64,000 nucleotides of DNA from Ustilaginoidea virens (GCF_000687475.1 NC_057318.1:5022001-5086000); one strand, 5' to 3'. Shown: positions 35,201 through 47,133, numbered from the stretch's first letter. Notes: a model not told the origin generated them from the letters alone. Numbers and translations: made by a program.

Positions 35201-35930
35201 GGGGGGGGGGATTATTCGCCCGCATGAGCCTCCTGGGCTAGCTTTTTTCTCTCAAGTCGCCCCATGACAAAGCGCGCCAAGAAAAGATTCCTCTGAGGAA
35301 AAAAAAGAAGAAGAAAAGACGACTAAACGATCCTTGATTAGTGAAAATATGGAAAGAAAAGAAAAAAAAAAACGACGCAGACGCCAAAATTAAAGTCGTT
35401 TTCCAAAAGCAAGTCTTCGAGGTAGCTCAAACCGCGTAGACCTGTATTGCTTATGCAACTAAGAAAAGATGCAATGTACCATCACCGTACCGGACGCACA
35501 TGGTCAATGACACGGGAACCTTCATCCCATTGGGCAGTGATCCAACAAAATAGCTGCATGATTACAACCTGCTCAGTCAGTATCTCTTTTTCGAGAGATA
35601 GGTACGCAAACGAGAGTGCGAGTAGAAAAGAGTCAAGACTAAAAACGCGCATGACCGTATTGCGTATTGCGAGGCTGAAAAAGGTCGACGCAGGGTTTTA
35701 CATTTCAACCCAAGACCGGCAACAACCCCTACCCTCCCATGGTATCAAGTGCTTCGAATATATCCAAAAAAAAAAAATCAAAAACAGTATAAACGCCTAA
35801 CAAATGGTGTGAAAGCTTTTGCAACAATGGGCCCTTTGCTCGCCGCGCTTATTGTGGCGTGGGCAAAAACCAAGCTGGATATCTTTCGCTAGAAAACACG
35901 GCAAGTCATCTGTTCGCCACCTTGACGACA
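33053..35930. other. Intergenic region between flippase start and homeobox gene stop
   Basis: About 2.9 kb. It holds A/T runs near 33300 and 33365, GATGAT units near 33240-33270, many GGTACCT/ACCTAA fragments at 33650-33790, one exact TACTCCGTA at 33862-33870, CCAAGC repeats near 33970-34010, and an A34-G18 double homopolymer at 35159-35210. The left side should contain the flippase promoter, the right side the 3' flank of the homeobox gene. No gene is seen. Confidence 0.6.
35159..35210. repeat. A34-G18 double homopolymer
   Basis: A run of 34 A followed directly by 18 G on the + strand. Such junctions are prone to slippage in replication and to sequencing or assembly error, so lengths are uncertain. 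Confidence 0.85.
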
Positions 35931-37957
35931 TCATTGAGCTGTTGGGTGCACCGACTCGGGGGACATGCTGACCGAGTCGATATGTTCAAAATGTACCAGC
36001 TGTTCCATGTCAAGCTCGCCTTGCGATGCTGAAACATAGCTGCCGGGAGACTGGCCGTGCATGGGTAGGTTGATGGTGTGCTTGGAATACATCTCGTTCA
36101 GGCTGACACCATCCTCCGAGATTGTGCAGGAACCATCGTGAACGGCATAAAGTTCGGCGGATCCCGGGCGCCCCATCATGGTCATTGGAGGGGATTGCTC
36201 AACAATGGATGGTTCGGTAGCGACACCAGTATAGGGCATGGGAGACAGAATGCCTCCGTTATCCGTTCCTACCATGGGAGGAGATAGGAAGGGGCCATTG
36301 CCGTATGGTGTAACGAAGTGGGCGGTAGGGATAGGTCCTGTCTCCGGTCCTTGAGACAGGTAAGTGCCGGCTGGACTTGGCGGGAAATCAGATGGCGAGG
36401 CTGTTGTGGCCGATATGGGGTATTGGCGCATGTCCAGGCCAAACGGGGCTTGAGTGTCAATTCTCAGACCGGGGCCCATAGAGCTTGGTTGTTGAGGCAC
36501 AGGCGCGTAGATACTCGAGCTGTGCTGCGACAGTCCTGTCTCGCCAGGTGGTTGGATGTAGAAGGACGGCATCAGTTGGTTATGGAACATGGCGAAGTCG
36601 ACGGGGCCTGGTACGGACCGACTACGCTGTCTCTTGTGACCGTGAGGTGGTGGGCCCATGGCGGAATGCATATGGTCCATGGCCCAGTGATCCTGCATCA
36701 TTCCGGTGGGTGGTTGATGGAAATTAGGTTGCGACGCCGGTCGTGCCGTGGGTGAGACGGGAGCTGAAACGGAGATGGTGTGAGGATCGTGGACAGGGCC
36801 CATGACAAAATGCTGAGGATTGTGTCGATTCATAAACGAATCGAGCGACACCAGCTTGGCCAGCTGATTTGTCAGAATCTTGGGATTGCCTCCCAATTGA
36901 TGAATCATGCACTGCGTGGCCTGCGTATCCTCGGTGAAATCGGGGCACTGGAAGAAGCCGTTTGCTACAGACGATGAATCCATGAAGAAGTTGGGCGCAC
37001 GGTTCAGCTCGATGACAATGCCACCGATCTTGTTAAGATCTGTTTCGTTGTTTTCCAGCCAAATGTTCTTGATGAACGAAAACGGGTACTCAATTTTATA
37101 TCCGGCTTGTTCGTTGTTGATGTAATAGGTCATTGTACACTTGTCGGGTGAATAAAACACAATCAGATCCATAGTGTTTTGTCCAACTCGAGTCCACTTT
37201 CCAATGCTGAGGGATCTGCAGGTAAGATGATGAATCACTATAGAGCGGTGAGGGTTAATCAAGCTGCATGGCTGGTGGAAAATTGGCTGAAAGGGGCGAG
37301 CCGCGACTTACAGACTTTGCCTTGACCAGACTGGTCACCACCAAGCATCATGACGTTATGGCTAAACGGCATCAAGCCGGTGCGGCCGAGGTAGTTTGCG
37401 CCGAGTCCTTTACCTGTTTCCAGCGCCTGCATGGCCAGGTAGGCCCTCATCGAATCAGGAATTGAATCAATGTCCTCACCCGTTTCCAGACTCTTCTTCG
37501 CCAACAACTTGATCTTGGCTCGACTACAAGTCATGTTTAGAATACATTCTGGGGCCAAAAAAAAAAAAAAAACTCAAAAGAGGGAAAGAGAATGCGCTTA
37601 CCGATTCTGGAACCAGATTTGAACAGACCTCTCGGTCATGTTGATTTCCTCTGCGATTTTCTCCCTAACTCCCGCAGTAGGAGTTGGATTTTTGTTGAAC
37701 TCTACCTCTAAAATTGTAAGCTGATCCTGGGTAGCCCTTTGTCTCTTCTGATTCTTTTGTTGCTGAGTGAGTGTGCTTTTTCTGGGAGGCCGTTTCGAGT
37801 TCGACGGCGGATTACCACCGGAGCTGGATTGAGATGGCGACTGCTTCGTGGATGAGGCCGGTGTGGGTGTCGCAATGTCGCATTCGGGAGCTGACATGGG
37901 GCTGAGGGCCGTTGGGAAGTTGGCCAAAGCCACAGCATGTTCGATTTTCGTTGACAT
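35931..37957 (-). CDS. htf1: Homeobox transcription factor, HTF1/Hox2-like
   Basis: Exons 37602-37957, 37312-37523 and 35931-37237; 624 residues. The homeodomain lies at about residues 68-126, with [20 protein letters not shown] and the recognition helix [14 protein letters not shown]; the intron splits the codon of the second Arg of QNRR. Downstream comes a conserved block ([74 protein letters not shown]) that I recall from HTF1-type regulators of Magnaporthe and Fusarium, which are needed for conidium or phialide formation. The rest is Pro/Ser/Gln-rich with a basic cluster HKRQRSRS, a possible nuclear signal. The domain order and length support orthology; the developmental role is inferred from relatives. 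The start at 37957 is an ATG in good context. Confidence 0.92.
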
Positions 37958-40507
37958 CGTGAGGCTATTTAGGCGTAGCTAGGAACGAGTTTGTCGCGCT
38001 TGTCGATTCGTAGCCTTTTTATCAATTCGTACACACACAAAGATGGCCGAGGATGTCCAGCAGGTGAAGACTTCAAAAACGGGCACCAGATCCTGCTAGA
38101 GCTCGCGATAGCATACGTGCCGCCGGTCCAGAAGCCGGGAAAAAAAAGGGGGGGCGGCCAGATGCTGTGCCGATCTATTTCGAATGGCCGCTCAGCCAGG
38201 GCCTGGGGCAAAAACCAATCAAGGATTGGGGAATGTAGTCCAACTTTCAAGTCAAATAATAAAGAACGTAGCAAAAGTGTGTACGATTTTGCGAGACGAA
38301 ACAAAAATGTAAAAAAGGAATGGAGCCTCCAGGTTTAGGGAGGGAATCGAGGAGCTTTGGTTGTCCCGATGATGTGAGCTGTCGTCGATGGAGAGCCGAA
38401 TGATTGTAATGGGAACCCGGAAGGAGTGACGGGTACCGAGATGGCTGATGAACCACAAGAGAGTGACTTGAAAAAGAAAAAAGAAGGAAGGAAAAGAAAG
38501 GAAGGTGCAGGGGAAAGCCAAAGCAAGCAGCAACAGAATATGGAGGGAACAGAGACCGAGGAGAAAGAAGACGAAGGATGGGGATGGGAGGACGGGAGCC
38601 ACAGGGTGGAAGGAACCGCACGAGGCCAAGGCAGAGCAAGAGCCGGCTGGACTGTGCCTGCCTGTGCCTGCCTGGGCCTGCCTGGGCCTGGCACCTGTGC
38701 GACCGAAAAGTAACATCGACCACCGGGTGTGAGCCGGTGGGTAATCGAGTACCTCTACCCAGGGGCGGGCACTCGCTGCTGCCAACGGGGCTTGCGAGTT
38801 GGCTGGGGGCATTGTGAACCACACCGGCGTGGAATCAGGTACACCAGACGGTAGTTACTGGGGGTCCCGCGGTCAGGTCAGCCGACCAAACCAGACCATA
38901 TTTTGACGCTTTCAACGACAGTCTGATCATCGGCTCAAGGTTGGCCGTATTGAGCTTTTAACCACGGCTTATTTAGTTTGGACAGCTTCCCAGAATCCAG
39001 GCCACAACATGTCTATCTGCTGGTACGAAGTACGGGCCGCAAACATATACCCCCCCCCCCTCTCCTCTCCTCCCCTCCCTCCACCCGCCAAGCCCCCACG
39101 CGCAGGCAGGTGCAGTACCGCGTGCTCTGTAGCTCCACGCCTGCACCTGCAGCCTGTCGAGGCGGCCCGCTGAGACGGAGCAGCAAGAAAAAGGAAAAAA
39201 CAGGATCAACATTTCCCCCCTCAGATTCCGACCCGGGTACTTCGGCGCTTGCGTGCGCCATTGGCCAGCCGTAGTACCTTTCTCCCGTGCGCACTCTTGT
39301 TTTCATGTACCTAACCCAGCACGGACTCGGAGTACTCCTTTCGATCACCCGTCTGGTGATGCTGCTGCAGCACTAAGCACTCCGTACGCGTAGACATCTT
39401 CTCGGCAATACGGCGGTCAAGACTGGTACGCCGCCATTTTCATCCTCCCTCAAGCTGGGAATTTGTTACTCTATATTTTTGACCGTGCGCTTTGGGCATG
39501 GCTTCTTCACTACAAGCAGCCGCAAAGACCATGGGCTTGCCAGTCGTCGAGCGGATCCGGCCCATCGAGACTACGTCCTGATCTCCTTTTTATTTAAAAA
39601 AAAAAAAAAAGAAAGAAAGAAAGAAAGAAAAATTCAGGGAAGAGGAAGGGAGGGGGGGGCCGCCAAGAGGTCCATGACCCCTCTCGTCGAGTTGTTCGCG
39701 GATACTGAGCCAGTCAAGCGCTGCTATGGATGGCCGACGTCCAGGGATGTGGCAGTGGGCTCTGGGTTCCACCCGGGTTCTTCAGGTAAGCAGCAGCCGT
39801 TCCTGGTGCCTGACCTTACCCAGATGCGCCACCTAATTGGACCAGCCCAAGCAGTGCAGTGTACTCCGTACTGGCCGTTGTCTGATGAGGGAAAAGTCGA
39901 AGCATGGCACTACGCCCAACTCAATCCATCCAAACGTATTGATTGATGGTTTCCAAGAGCCGGGATGCGCTTGCGCAGTACGGAGTACCTGTCGACCTGT
40001 CAATCTGTGAGTCTGTGGCTTGTCCTGGCTCATTGGGTTTTTCGGAGTCTGGTGCCCTTGTTGCTTGCCGGCAGCGGTGTTGCCCCTCCCCCCCCCCCTG
40101 TGACGCGTGGTGAATGGAGCACGGTACATTTTTAGCACCTTGCTGGGGCGGCAGGGGGTGACTGAGCAGCTCCACTAGCGCGTCCTCCCCCTCGACCAGA
40201 CGGATCATCGTGGTTTCGTGAGGAAGCCAAGTTGGCGACTGGTTTGAGCGCAGGGGTATGCAGGTCTTTCAGGTACCTCCTGTCTAGTACGTTTGGTGCG
40301 TGCTACTCCGTACCTTGGGTGCCTGTAAGAGTCCGTGTGCGCAACGCAACCCCCACTGGGCTGTGGTGGTCAGTGGTCAAGTGTTGGGTCGCTCTTCCCT
40401 CAGCTTGAGCCACGGTGCACAACGAGCGGGCGAGCGGGCCTTGCAGCTGGCTGGGGCCTCGAGCCCTTGACCAGTGAGTGAGAGTTGAGGGCGAGGGAAG
40501 CCTGCAT

Positions 40508-40512
<5 letters not shown>

Positions 40513-40561
<49 letters not shown>
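40513..40561. repeat. T49 homopolymer
   Basis: Forty-nine consecutive T on the + strand in gene-free sequence, the longest homopolymer in the window. It could be a retroposed poly-A tail on the minus strand, but I see no gene-like sequence beside it. Length is uncertain because of sequencing error. Confidence 0.85.
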
Positions 40562-40563
<2 letters not shown>

Positions 40564-41577
40564 ACCGATGGCATTGATGCATCTCCGGCCATGGTCCGGC
40601 CATGGTCATTCTTCCATACCAAAAATATCTGCCTGTTTCTTTCCAACAGCATGATGATGATAGTTTGGACGACCGGGCGCCTGGCCTTGATCCAACAGTC
40701 ACGTCCACCACAATGTACCAGTCCCTGTGCTATATTCTCCTTCTCTCTCCCTCTCTTCTCTTTCCCCCCTTTCTTGTCTCTCTTGTTTGGTCCGCGACAA
40801 ATAAACCGAGAGGCATATGGTCAACCATCATCCTCCACAATAGAGCTCAGTCCCGGCTACGCAAAAATCCACTCCGCACCGAGAGAAGCAATGTGAAACC
40901 TCTAAGCTATCGATAGCGTCGGTTGGGGTCAAATAACCCCCCGTGCCTAGCACAGAGTACCTAGGTACTAGTCGGTAGGGAGTAGCATGCGTCGCCATCG
41001 GAGGCCTACAGAGTCCACGCTCCAGACTCGTGGTTCCGTTTTTCCACGGGGCGTATGACGGAATCACGGATTCAGCTGCAACACTTTCCAAGCGCGCGCG
41101 GGCCTCGTGCCAGCCAGCTTTCCTTGCACAGAATCCATCATATCAAAAGGGGTCCAGAACCCCGTAGGTACGAACCAGCCAATGGCCAAATCCTTTCTCT
41201 TCGGTAAAAGCGAAAATAACCATGCCGCTGCTGTTTAATGGTTTGCCCTGGGGCCAGACGTGTACGGAGTAGTCTCAGCCAGACGTGGCTGCTGGAGTGC
41301 GAGCGTCCGTCGAAACTGTGATGACTGACAATGGCATGGGATGTTTTCTGTCGTGATCTACAGAGCAGAGACGACTGGGTACCGGGAGGCTTTGATCGCG
41401 TTCAGGCGCCACAGGTATCCCCCGGCAGCATGGTTTCGTCAGGCTGTGGTCGATCCATGCTTCTGGACTCGTGAGCTGTGACGAATGGCGCAACTCCTTC
41501 ACTCTGGATGTCTGAGACACCGCTAGCCCGAGCCCCATCCTTCTACCGTGTCATCCAACCCGCGCGCATCGAGACTA

Positions 41578-42156
41578 CATATCAACCGACCTATGCCCCC
41601 CCCTAGTCATTCGACCCCCCCATAATAACTTAACAGACCTGACCAATGCTCTTTCCTAATATAGAGAGATACACTAATAAATAGTAGTAGATCCTTTAAT
41701 CTATAATAGCCACTAGACTATAAGTATCTTTATATATATTTTTCTATAGTGAGTGACTTCCCTTATATTTTTACTAGGTATCCCTACCTAAGAACCTAAT
41801 ATTAAAAGTAGATAAAGTACCTTTACATGGACTTTTTTATAGAAAGTGACTTCTTTAATATTCTTACTAGGTACCCTTACGTAAGAACCTAATAAAACAG
41901 CAGAGAAAGTACTTCTCCCTATATTTTCTAAAGAAAGTAACTTCTTTAATTTCATTTACTAGGTACCCCTATCTAAGAACCTAGTAAAATATCAGAGAAA
42001 GTACTTCTCTATATAGTTTTCTATATAAAGTGACCTGACCCACTATTCCCTAATAAACCAATTATATTAAGAGTATAGCCCACAGCAATGGTCAGGTCAG
42101 TTAAGTTATTATGGGGGGGTCGGATGACAAGGGGGGGACACAGGTCGGTTGACCTG
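41578..42156. mobile_element. MITE-like non-autonomous DNA transposon with 73-base terminal inverted repeats
   Basis: The left end (41578-41650) and the reverse complement of the right end (42084-42156) match over 73 bases without gaps, with about eight mismatches by eye. Both start CA..TCAACCGACCT and contain a long C run and CGACCCCCCCATAATAACTT. A TA dinucleotide flanks each side (41576-41577 and 42157-42158), as expected for Tc1/mariner-type insertion. The interior is strongly AT-rich, unlike its surroundings, has no open frame that could be a transposase, and carries a tandem repeat of about 91 bases. The C-rich termini recall fungal pogo/Fot1-type elements, but that link is from memory. 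Confidence 0.85.
41726..42035. repeat. AT-rich tandem repeat inside the MITE, unit about 91 bases
   Basis: Three diverged units (about 41726-41820, 41821-41911, 41912-42003) and a partial fourth. Each has a stretch of the type AAAGTGACTTCTTTAATA, then TACTAGGTACCC and AAGAACCTAATA, ending GAGAAAGTAC. Copies differ mostly by substitutions. Confidence 0.8.
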
Positions 42157-42988
42157 TACCCTCGCGCGCATCGGTCAAGGCGCGTAGTCTCGGGTAGCTT
42201 TTTTTTTTTTTGCGGCCAAGTTCACATTCTCCAGATGCAATAGTTCAAGCGTCGCCGCCACGCCTACGAGGAGAAAAGGAAGGAAAGAAGAGAGGAGAAG
42301 GGAAGAAACTGAGCTTACATCAGGCAAAATTAGGGAACGTCGTGGCGACTGGCCGCATGGAGGCAACACAAGCTCCAAACGCGAAGAACAAACAGTCTCG
42401 TACCACATGCTCAGGTCCACATGGACTCAACGGGGATACCCAGCCAGGCACGGAGACAATCTGGACTCAGCAAGGAGTACATGCTGGGTCAGTCGCCTAT
42501 TTTTCGGGCCTCGATCAAGGGACTATACTACCAAAGAAGGAGAAAGCTGAGGTTGCGTGGGGTTGCGTGGGTGGGTTTGCAATCCTTGGTGTTTGCTGGG
42601 AGGGCTGGCCACGTACTGCCTCATCCCAACTCATATCGGGCAATTGTATCGACATAAGCTCAGGGAGGTGGTGGAACTGGAGTCACACATGATGGGGCAA
42701 CAGATAAAAACCACCAGCACGTTCTCCCTCTACTCCAGCTCGCGGGTACAGCTGCCAAACCAGGAACCAGTTCAAACGTACGATTCACATTCACTGTCGA
42801 GCCATGCTGCGGGGAAAGGGGTAGGTTATCCGCGGACCAAGCCGGCAGACATGATGTGATGATTGGGCTGCGCATGGGCACAAAAACCTACATTTGAGCT
42901 AACGCTGCAAATCCTGCATCAAGTATCCATGTCCTTCGTACGGGAGTACGGTTCCAGGAGTAAACAAGCCAATGGTACCCTGTCCCTC

Positions 42989-43027
42989 GAGGAGGAGGAG
43001 GAGGAGGAGGAGGAGGAGGAGGAGGAG
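42989..43027. repeat. (GGA)n trinucleotide repeat
   Basis: About 13 GGA units on the + strand in gene-free sequence; it opens a Glu-rich frame on + and a Pro-rich frame on -. Confidence 0.9.
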
Positions 43028-44859
43028 AAGGAAACAACGGCATTGACCAGTCATTGAAGAAGGGGTTCAAGTTAGCGCCAGCGTGAGGATGTTGGCGTCA
43101 AGCTGCATCTAGGCTGCATAAGCAGCAAGGCCGCGGCAAAGAGAGCGAGCGATTCCGACCCGCCCAGCTCCGGCAGTTGTCCCACTCCTTAGCCCTCGCC
43201 TCTCTCCCTGGTCAGTGCTCATTGTCACTGCTCGGTGGCTCGATGCTCGATGCTCGAGCCTCATACATGATGGTCAAAGTTTGCCGGTGTTGGAGAAGCA
43301 CAACCACCCAGGCCCAACAAGAAACCCTGGGTTTCTCCGAGGCCTCCCCCGAGGGTGATTTTCCCATGGCTCATGGCCGAGCTGCGAAAGGAAGATGAAC
43401 GGTCGGCATTTCTTCTTATTCTTCTTCTTCTAGAAGGTCGGACTGGAGGCTCCCTGCCTGTGGCGGGCGGGAATCTGCCGGACCGGTGCTGGCTGGACCA
43501 AGATTGCAGTCGACGGGAAGTTCATGATGCAAGGCACCCAACATGACTACAGACCGCGTGGAGGAGTCACTGCACCATCCGTACTGGCTTGGCCGCCAGG
43601 GGGAGTTGACCGCGATTTCATGGGTCCGGCCCGGATCCCTGCTCTGGTGTCGTCATGACGGGAGGAGGTCCTGTTGGTGGCGCCCGGCGGCATGTATACA
43701 AGTCACCATTAGGAAGGAAAAAGGACACTCCGAGCAGAGCAGCATTCCGAATAGGACGAGTCGCTACTCTACCTGTCCGTGGCCACCTCGCCGTTTTTCA
43801 CCACGCACACTGGTTGCAAGCCGGTCGGCCGCGGGCGATGGGCTTGGGCCATACAGGCGGATTCTGGGCTTCAGATTGTTTTTTTGGTCTGTTGGCAAGC
43901 CGAGGACAAAGATGTGGAAACCCAACGCTGCGCGGTCCCTAGACGTGCTCCCTGCCTCCGCCTCCGCAGTGCCCTCCAACTGGCTAACTACATGTAGTCT
44001 TAGACATGCATTACCCCTGACTAGGGCCCCAGAGATGCTGCTTCCTGTCTGTGCACCGAGCCTTGCTCTGTTTCTCTCTCGTCCGATCAGTCAACGGTGT
44101 CCTGAGAAGGCCCCTTCCCCCCTGAACCCCGGGTCGCAAGCCCAGCGCCACATTCCCGTGGGCGCCTATCGTATCACGAGAGCCGCGCAGGGGGGGGGGG
44201 GGGGGGGGGGGTTTTGCGCCGCGAGTACGGGTCGATGAGGTTCGGCCTACAGGGAACTACCGGGTGCTTTGAACAGCACGAATAGGGGCATTCCAGAATT
44301 CTGCCGTTGCAAAAGGAAGGAAAAAAGAGAGGGAAAAAGGAAAAAAAAAAGGAAAAGGCGCGCTGCGGCAGCAAGTTGAGCACTGGCACATGCATGTCTC
44401 TCTGTCCATCACTTGTGGCATGACGGTGATCCAAGGGCGGCATCGCATGACGGCGTTTGGCTGATGGGAGACACTTTCTCTCTCCGTCTCTCCTTCTCCT
44501 TTTGTCTCTGTGTCTGTGTCTCCGTCTCCTTCTCTGTCTGTCTCTCCCTATCCATCTGTTTTCTTACCAGTCATCATGTTTCTCGTTTCTCTTGTTGTTT
44601 ATTTTTCTTTTCCCTCGAACCCTCGACTTTCCCCCCTGTGCTGACTGACTCCACTTTCCCCAGCCTGCTTTTGTCCCTTGCAAAGTACTCCGTAGCTCCG
44701 CGATCACGCCCAAGCAGCCGCTAGAGCTGCATCGCATCTAGGTCAACTTGGGGCTAGTTTGTTCTTGTTTCCCCCGGAAAAGAGCAACAGCCGCTTGACG
44801 AGACTCCCTCACCAGGCCCTTTATTTTGTTTTTCTCTCTCTACCAATCAAGCCAGGCAC

Positions 44860-44890
<31 letters not shown>

Positions 44891-45534
44891 GACACAGCAC
44901 CGATGCGGCGACGTCCGAATTCGCGGGCGCATTCGTTTCGATTGACCTGCTCCGAGTGAGATGCCATGCCGGAAAGAAGGGTTTTTTTTTTTTTTTTTTC
45001 CCCGTGGCTTTCTTTTCTTACGCGTGAGCAAGAAGTTGCGGCATGCCGTGGCGTAGGGCAGAGGGACCAAGAACACAAAGCGATGCCGTCGACAAGGCGA
45101 CGCGATGCGAGCCCTGGACTTGGGCCCTCGGCCAGCCTTGGCTCGTTGCCGCAGTGTCGGGAACCGGGGAGTTGTTGCTTGAGCCTGGGGCATTTCCTGT
45201 CCTCGTACCGCGCTGAATTTGCCGTGTCCCGTGGCGATTGCGTGACCCGGAGTCGAGAAACTGGACCTGGAGTCGAGGAGTTGGATCGAGGGTCCAGAGT
45301 CGGGAGTCGAGAAGCGAGAAGCGAGAGCCGAAAGCCAAGTCTGTAGAATCATGCCGTCAAGCTTGTGGGGGGGGGCCTCGCCCTTTCTGAAGACGAAAAG
45401 GAAACCAAAACACCATGAGCGCAGCGTAGCAACACCAGGGGCAACCGTCCCGCAGCAAAGACTGCAGCCCGTAGGACGTAGACGCGGTTGCGGCTTTGCG
45501 AAGTGTCTGGTCGGGAACGCACGCTGGGGTTTCG

Positions 45535-45838
45535 TCACAGCTCCCTCATGACTTGCTGCACGGCCCTGGCGGCCATGCGTCGCCTCTGCCCGTCGGGTAG
45601 CCCGTCGGCAGCCTCGCGAACCGCCAGCAGCCTGTGCATCATGCTTTCCAGCTGGTCGACCTGCTGCTCCCCGGGGGCATCATCACCGCCTCCCACGGCC
45701 TCTGCTGGCAGCCCGGCACCGGCCGTATCAGCCCCGACCGTATCAGCCCCGACCGTATCAGCCCCGACCAAGGCCTCCCTCAAGGCCTCCAGATCGGCAG
45801 GGCCGAGGCCAAAGTGCAAGTCCTCCGGGTCGAGGTGA

Positions 45839-45878
<40 letters not shown>

Positions 45879-46711
45879 GGCGCGCATGGCCGTCGCCCAC
45901 GTCAGCCCACTCGTTCGCCTCGAGCGCCTCCCTGACGCGCGCAACGCCCGTCGTTTCTAAAACCCCCCTCGCCAAAAAAAACAAAAAAAAAAAAATCAGT
46001 TCTTGCCGCCCCTTCCCCTCACCACCGTGACGCTTCATCGCAAGGGGCGTGGGAAACGTACCGCCAAACTCGTTCCGCACCGGGCTCTCCCCGCCCACGT
46101 GCACAAACTCCAGCCCGGCCGCGGCGCACACCTCATCCCACTCGTCCGCGGCGGCGCTCCCGCCCACCCCGACGGCCAGGCGCACGCCGTCCCAGTCCCA
46201 CCCGCCGAGGCCCTCGTCCACCACCCGGCCGACCTGTTGGACCAGGCTGCCCGCCGGGCCTGCCGACGACGGGCCCCCATCCCGCGGCAGCTCGAAGACG
46301 AGGACCACGGCCCCCAGGGCGGCGAGGACCTCGTCCGCCTCGGGGGACAGGAAGGACGCGGCCCACTCGGACGGCGAGGACACCAGGTCCAGCCAGATGG
46401 GCACTGTGGCCGAGTAGTAGCGCGTCCGGAGGCGAAGCTCGTGCGTCGCGCCGGCCAGGGAGGCTGATGCCGGATGGCGGGGCGCCGACCCGGTGAGGTC
46501 TGCGGAAAGGCCGACAGTCAGTTTATTTTTTTATTTTTTTCCTGTGCACTTTGGTTTCTTGGTGGTGGCGGTGGTGGTGGTGGTGTTTGGGGGGAAAAGA
46601 GGGGGGGGAGGGGGAGCTGTGAGCAATGCCTTTTATGATGCTGCTTAGATGGTGGGCCTGGCCGTCGAGACTGACGGCCAGGATCCTGCGCGTGGTGGTG
46701 CCGCCCGGCAT
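45535..46711 (-). CDS. Alpha/gamma-adaptin-binding protein p34 / Irc6-like
   Basis: Proposed exons 46630-46711, 46062-46499 and 45535-45956; 313 residues. Family members are thought to assist assembly of AP-1/AP-2 clathrin adaptor complexes and have a Rab-like fold. Exon 1 gives RRILAVSLDGQ, the P-loop-like first strand; exon 2 gives DLTGSAP, HELRLRTRYYSATVPIWLDL, EWAASFLSPEA, GAVVLVFELP, GWDWDGVRLAVGVGG and AGLEFVHVGG; exon 3 gives TTGVARVREALEANEWADV. A poly-Asp run and GADTV repeats precede the C-terminal DPEDLHFGLGPADLEALREAL, typical of p34. Intron 1 seems to use a GC donor (46629-46628); no in-frame GT fits. Intron 2 (105 bases) is stop-free and a multiple of three, so retention would add 35 residues. 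The GADTV part is encoded by 15-base tandem units at about 45724-45778. Confidence 0.82.
45724..45778. repeat. 15-base tandem repeat inside p34 coding sequence
   Basis: About 3.5 copies of CCGTATCAGCCCCGA on the + strand, encoding a GADTV pentapeptide repeat on the minus strand. The frame is preserved, so copy-number change would only lengthen or shorten the loop. Confidence 0.85.
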
Positions 46712-47133
46712 TGGGGGGGATTCTGGCGATGCAAGTTGCGAGATTGCGTTTGGCTTCGTTTGGCCAGGTGGAAGGGGGGTTTGGACCCTCGGAGATGGAA
46801 AAGCCGCCGGGCCGGGGGGTCAAAGTACCTAGGTACGTACATAACATGGTAATCTAATCGGGCAAAGGCGGGGCAAACCGGGCGGCAAGGTGGGCCTCGG
46901 GCCCGCATGTCGCCAGCAAGTCGCCCGGATGGCCGGCACCCCCTTGCCGCTGCGCTCCGAGGCTTCCATCCTCGTTGTGTCGTGGTTGACGATGCTGAGC
47001 TCCTAGCTGCTATTGCTACTGCTATTGCTACTGCCATCCGTACTACAGGTCTTCCAGTGACAGGGACAAGAAACGTATCCCCGTGAAAAAAAAACCAAAA
47101 AAAACCAAAAAAAAAACCCCCCCGCCCAACTCT
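46712..47133. other. Intergenic region between p34 and membrane-protein genes
   Basis: 422 bases between two minus-strand genes, probably holding the p34 promoter and the 3' end of the next gene. TACCTAGGTACGTAC occurs at about 46827-46841 and A-rich runs interrupted by CC lie at 47084-47115. No gene is seen. Confidence 0.5.

Larger units (their letters stand above)
37958..45534. other. Gene-free spacer of about 7.6 kb containing a transposable element
   Basis: The longest gap in the window. Apart from the inverted-repeat element at 41578-42156 it holds tandem GCCTGCCTGGGCCTG units (38655-38690), T49 (40513-40561), (GGA)n (42989-43027), a poly-G run of more than 20 near 44189-44211, A and T runs near 44862-44890 and 44978-44999, and five TACGGAGTA/TACTCCGTA copies (39862, 39979, 40304, 41263, 44686). 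The 231-codon frame at 43543-44238 crosses the poly-G run and has no recognisable feature. I see no supported gene. Confidence 0.6.

Noticed and set aside
40513..40561. T49 as the poly-A tail of a retroposed gene or LINE on the minus strand
   Set aside because: No coding remnant, target-site duplication or element body could be found next to it.
43543..44238. Plus-strand frame of 231 codons in the long spacer
   Set aside because: No recognisable domain, unlikely composition (many Trp, Arg, Pro, Ser), and it runs through a poly-G tract.
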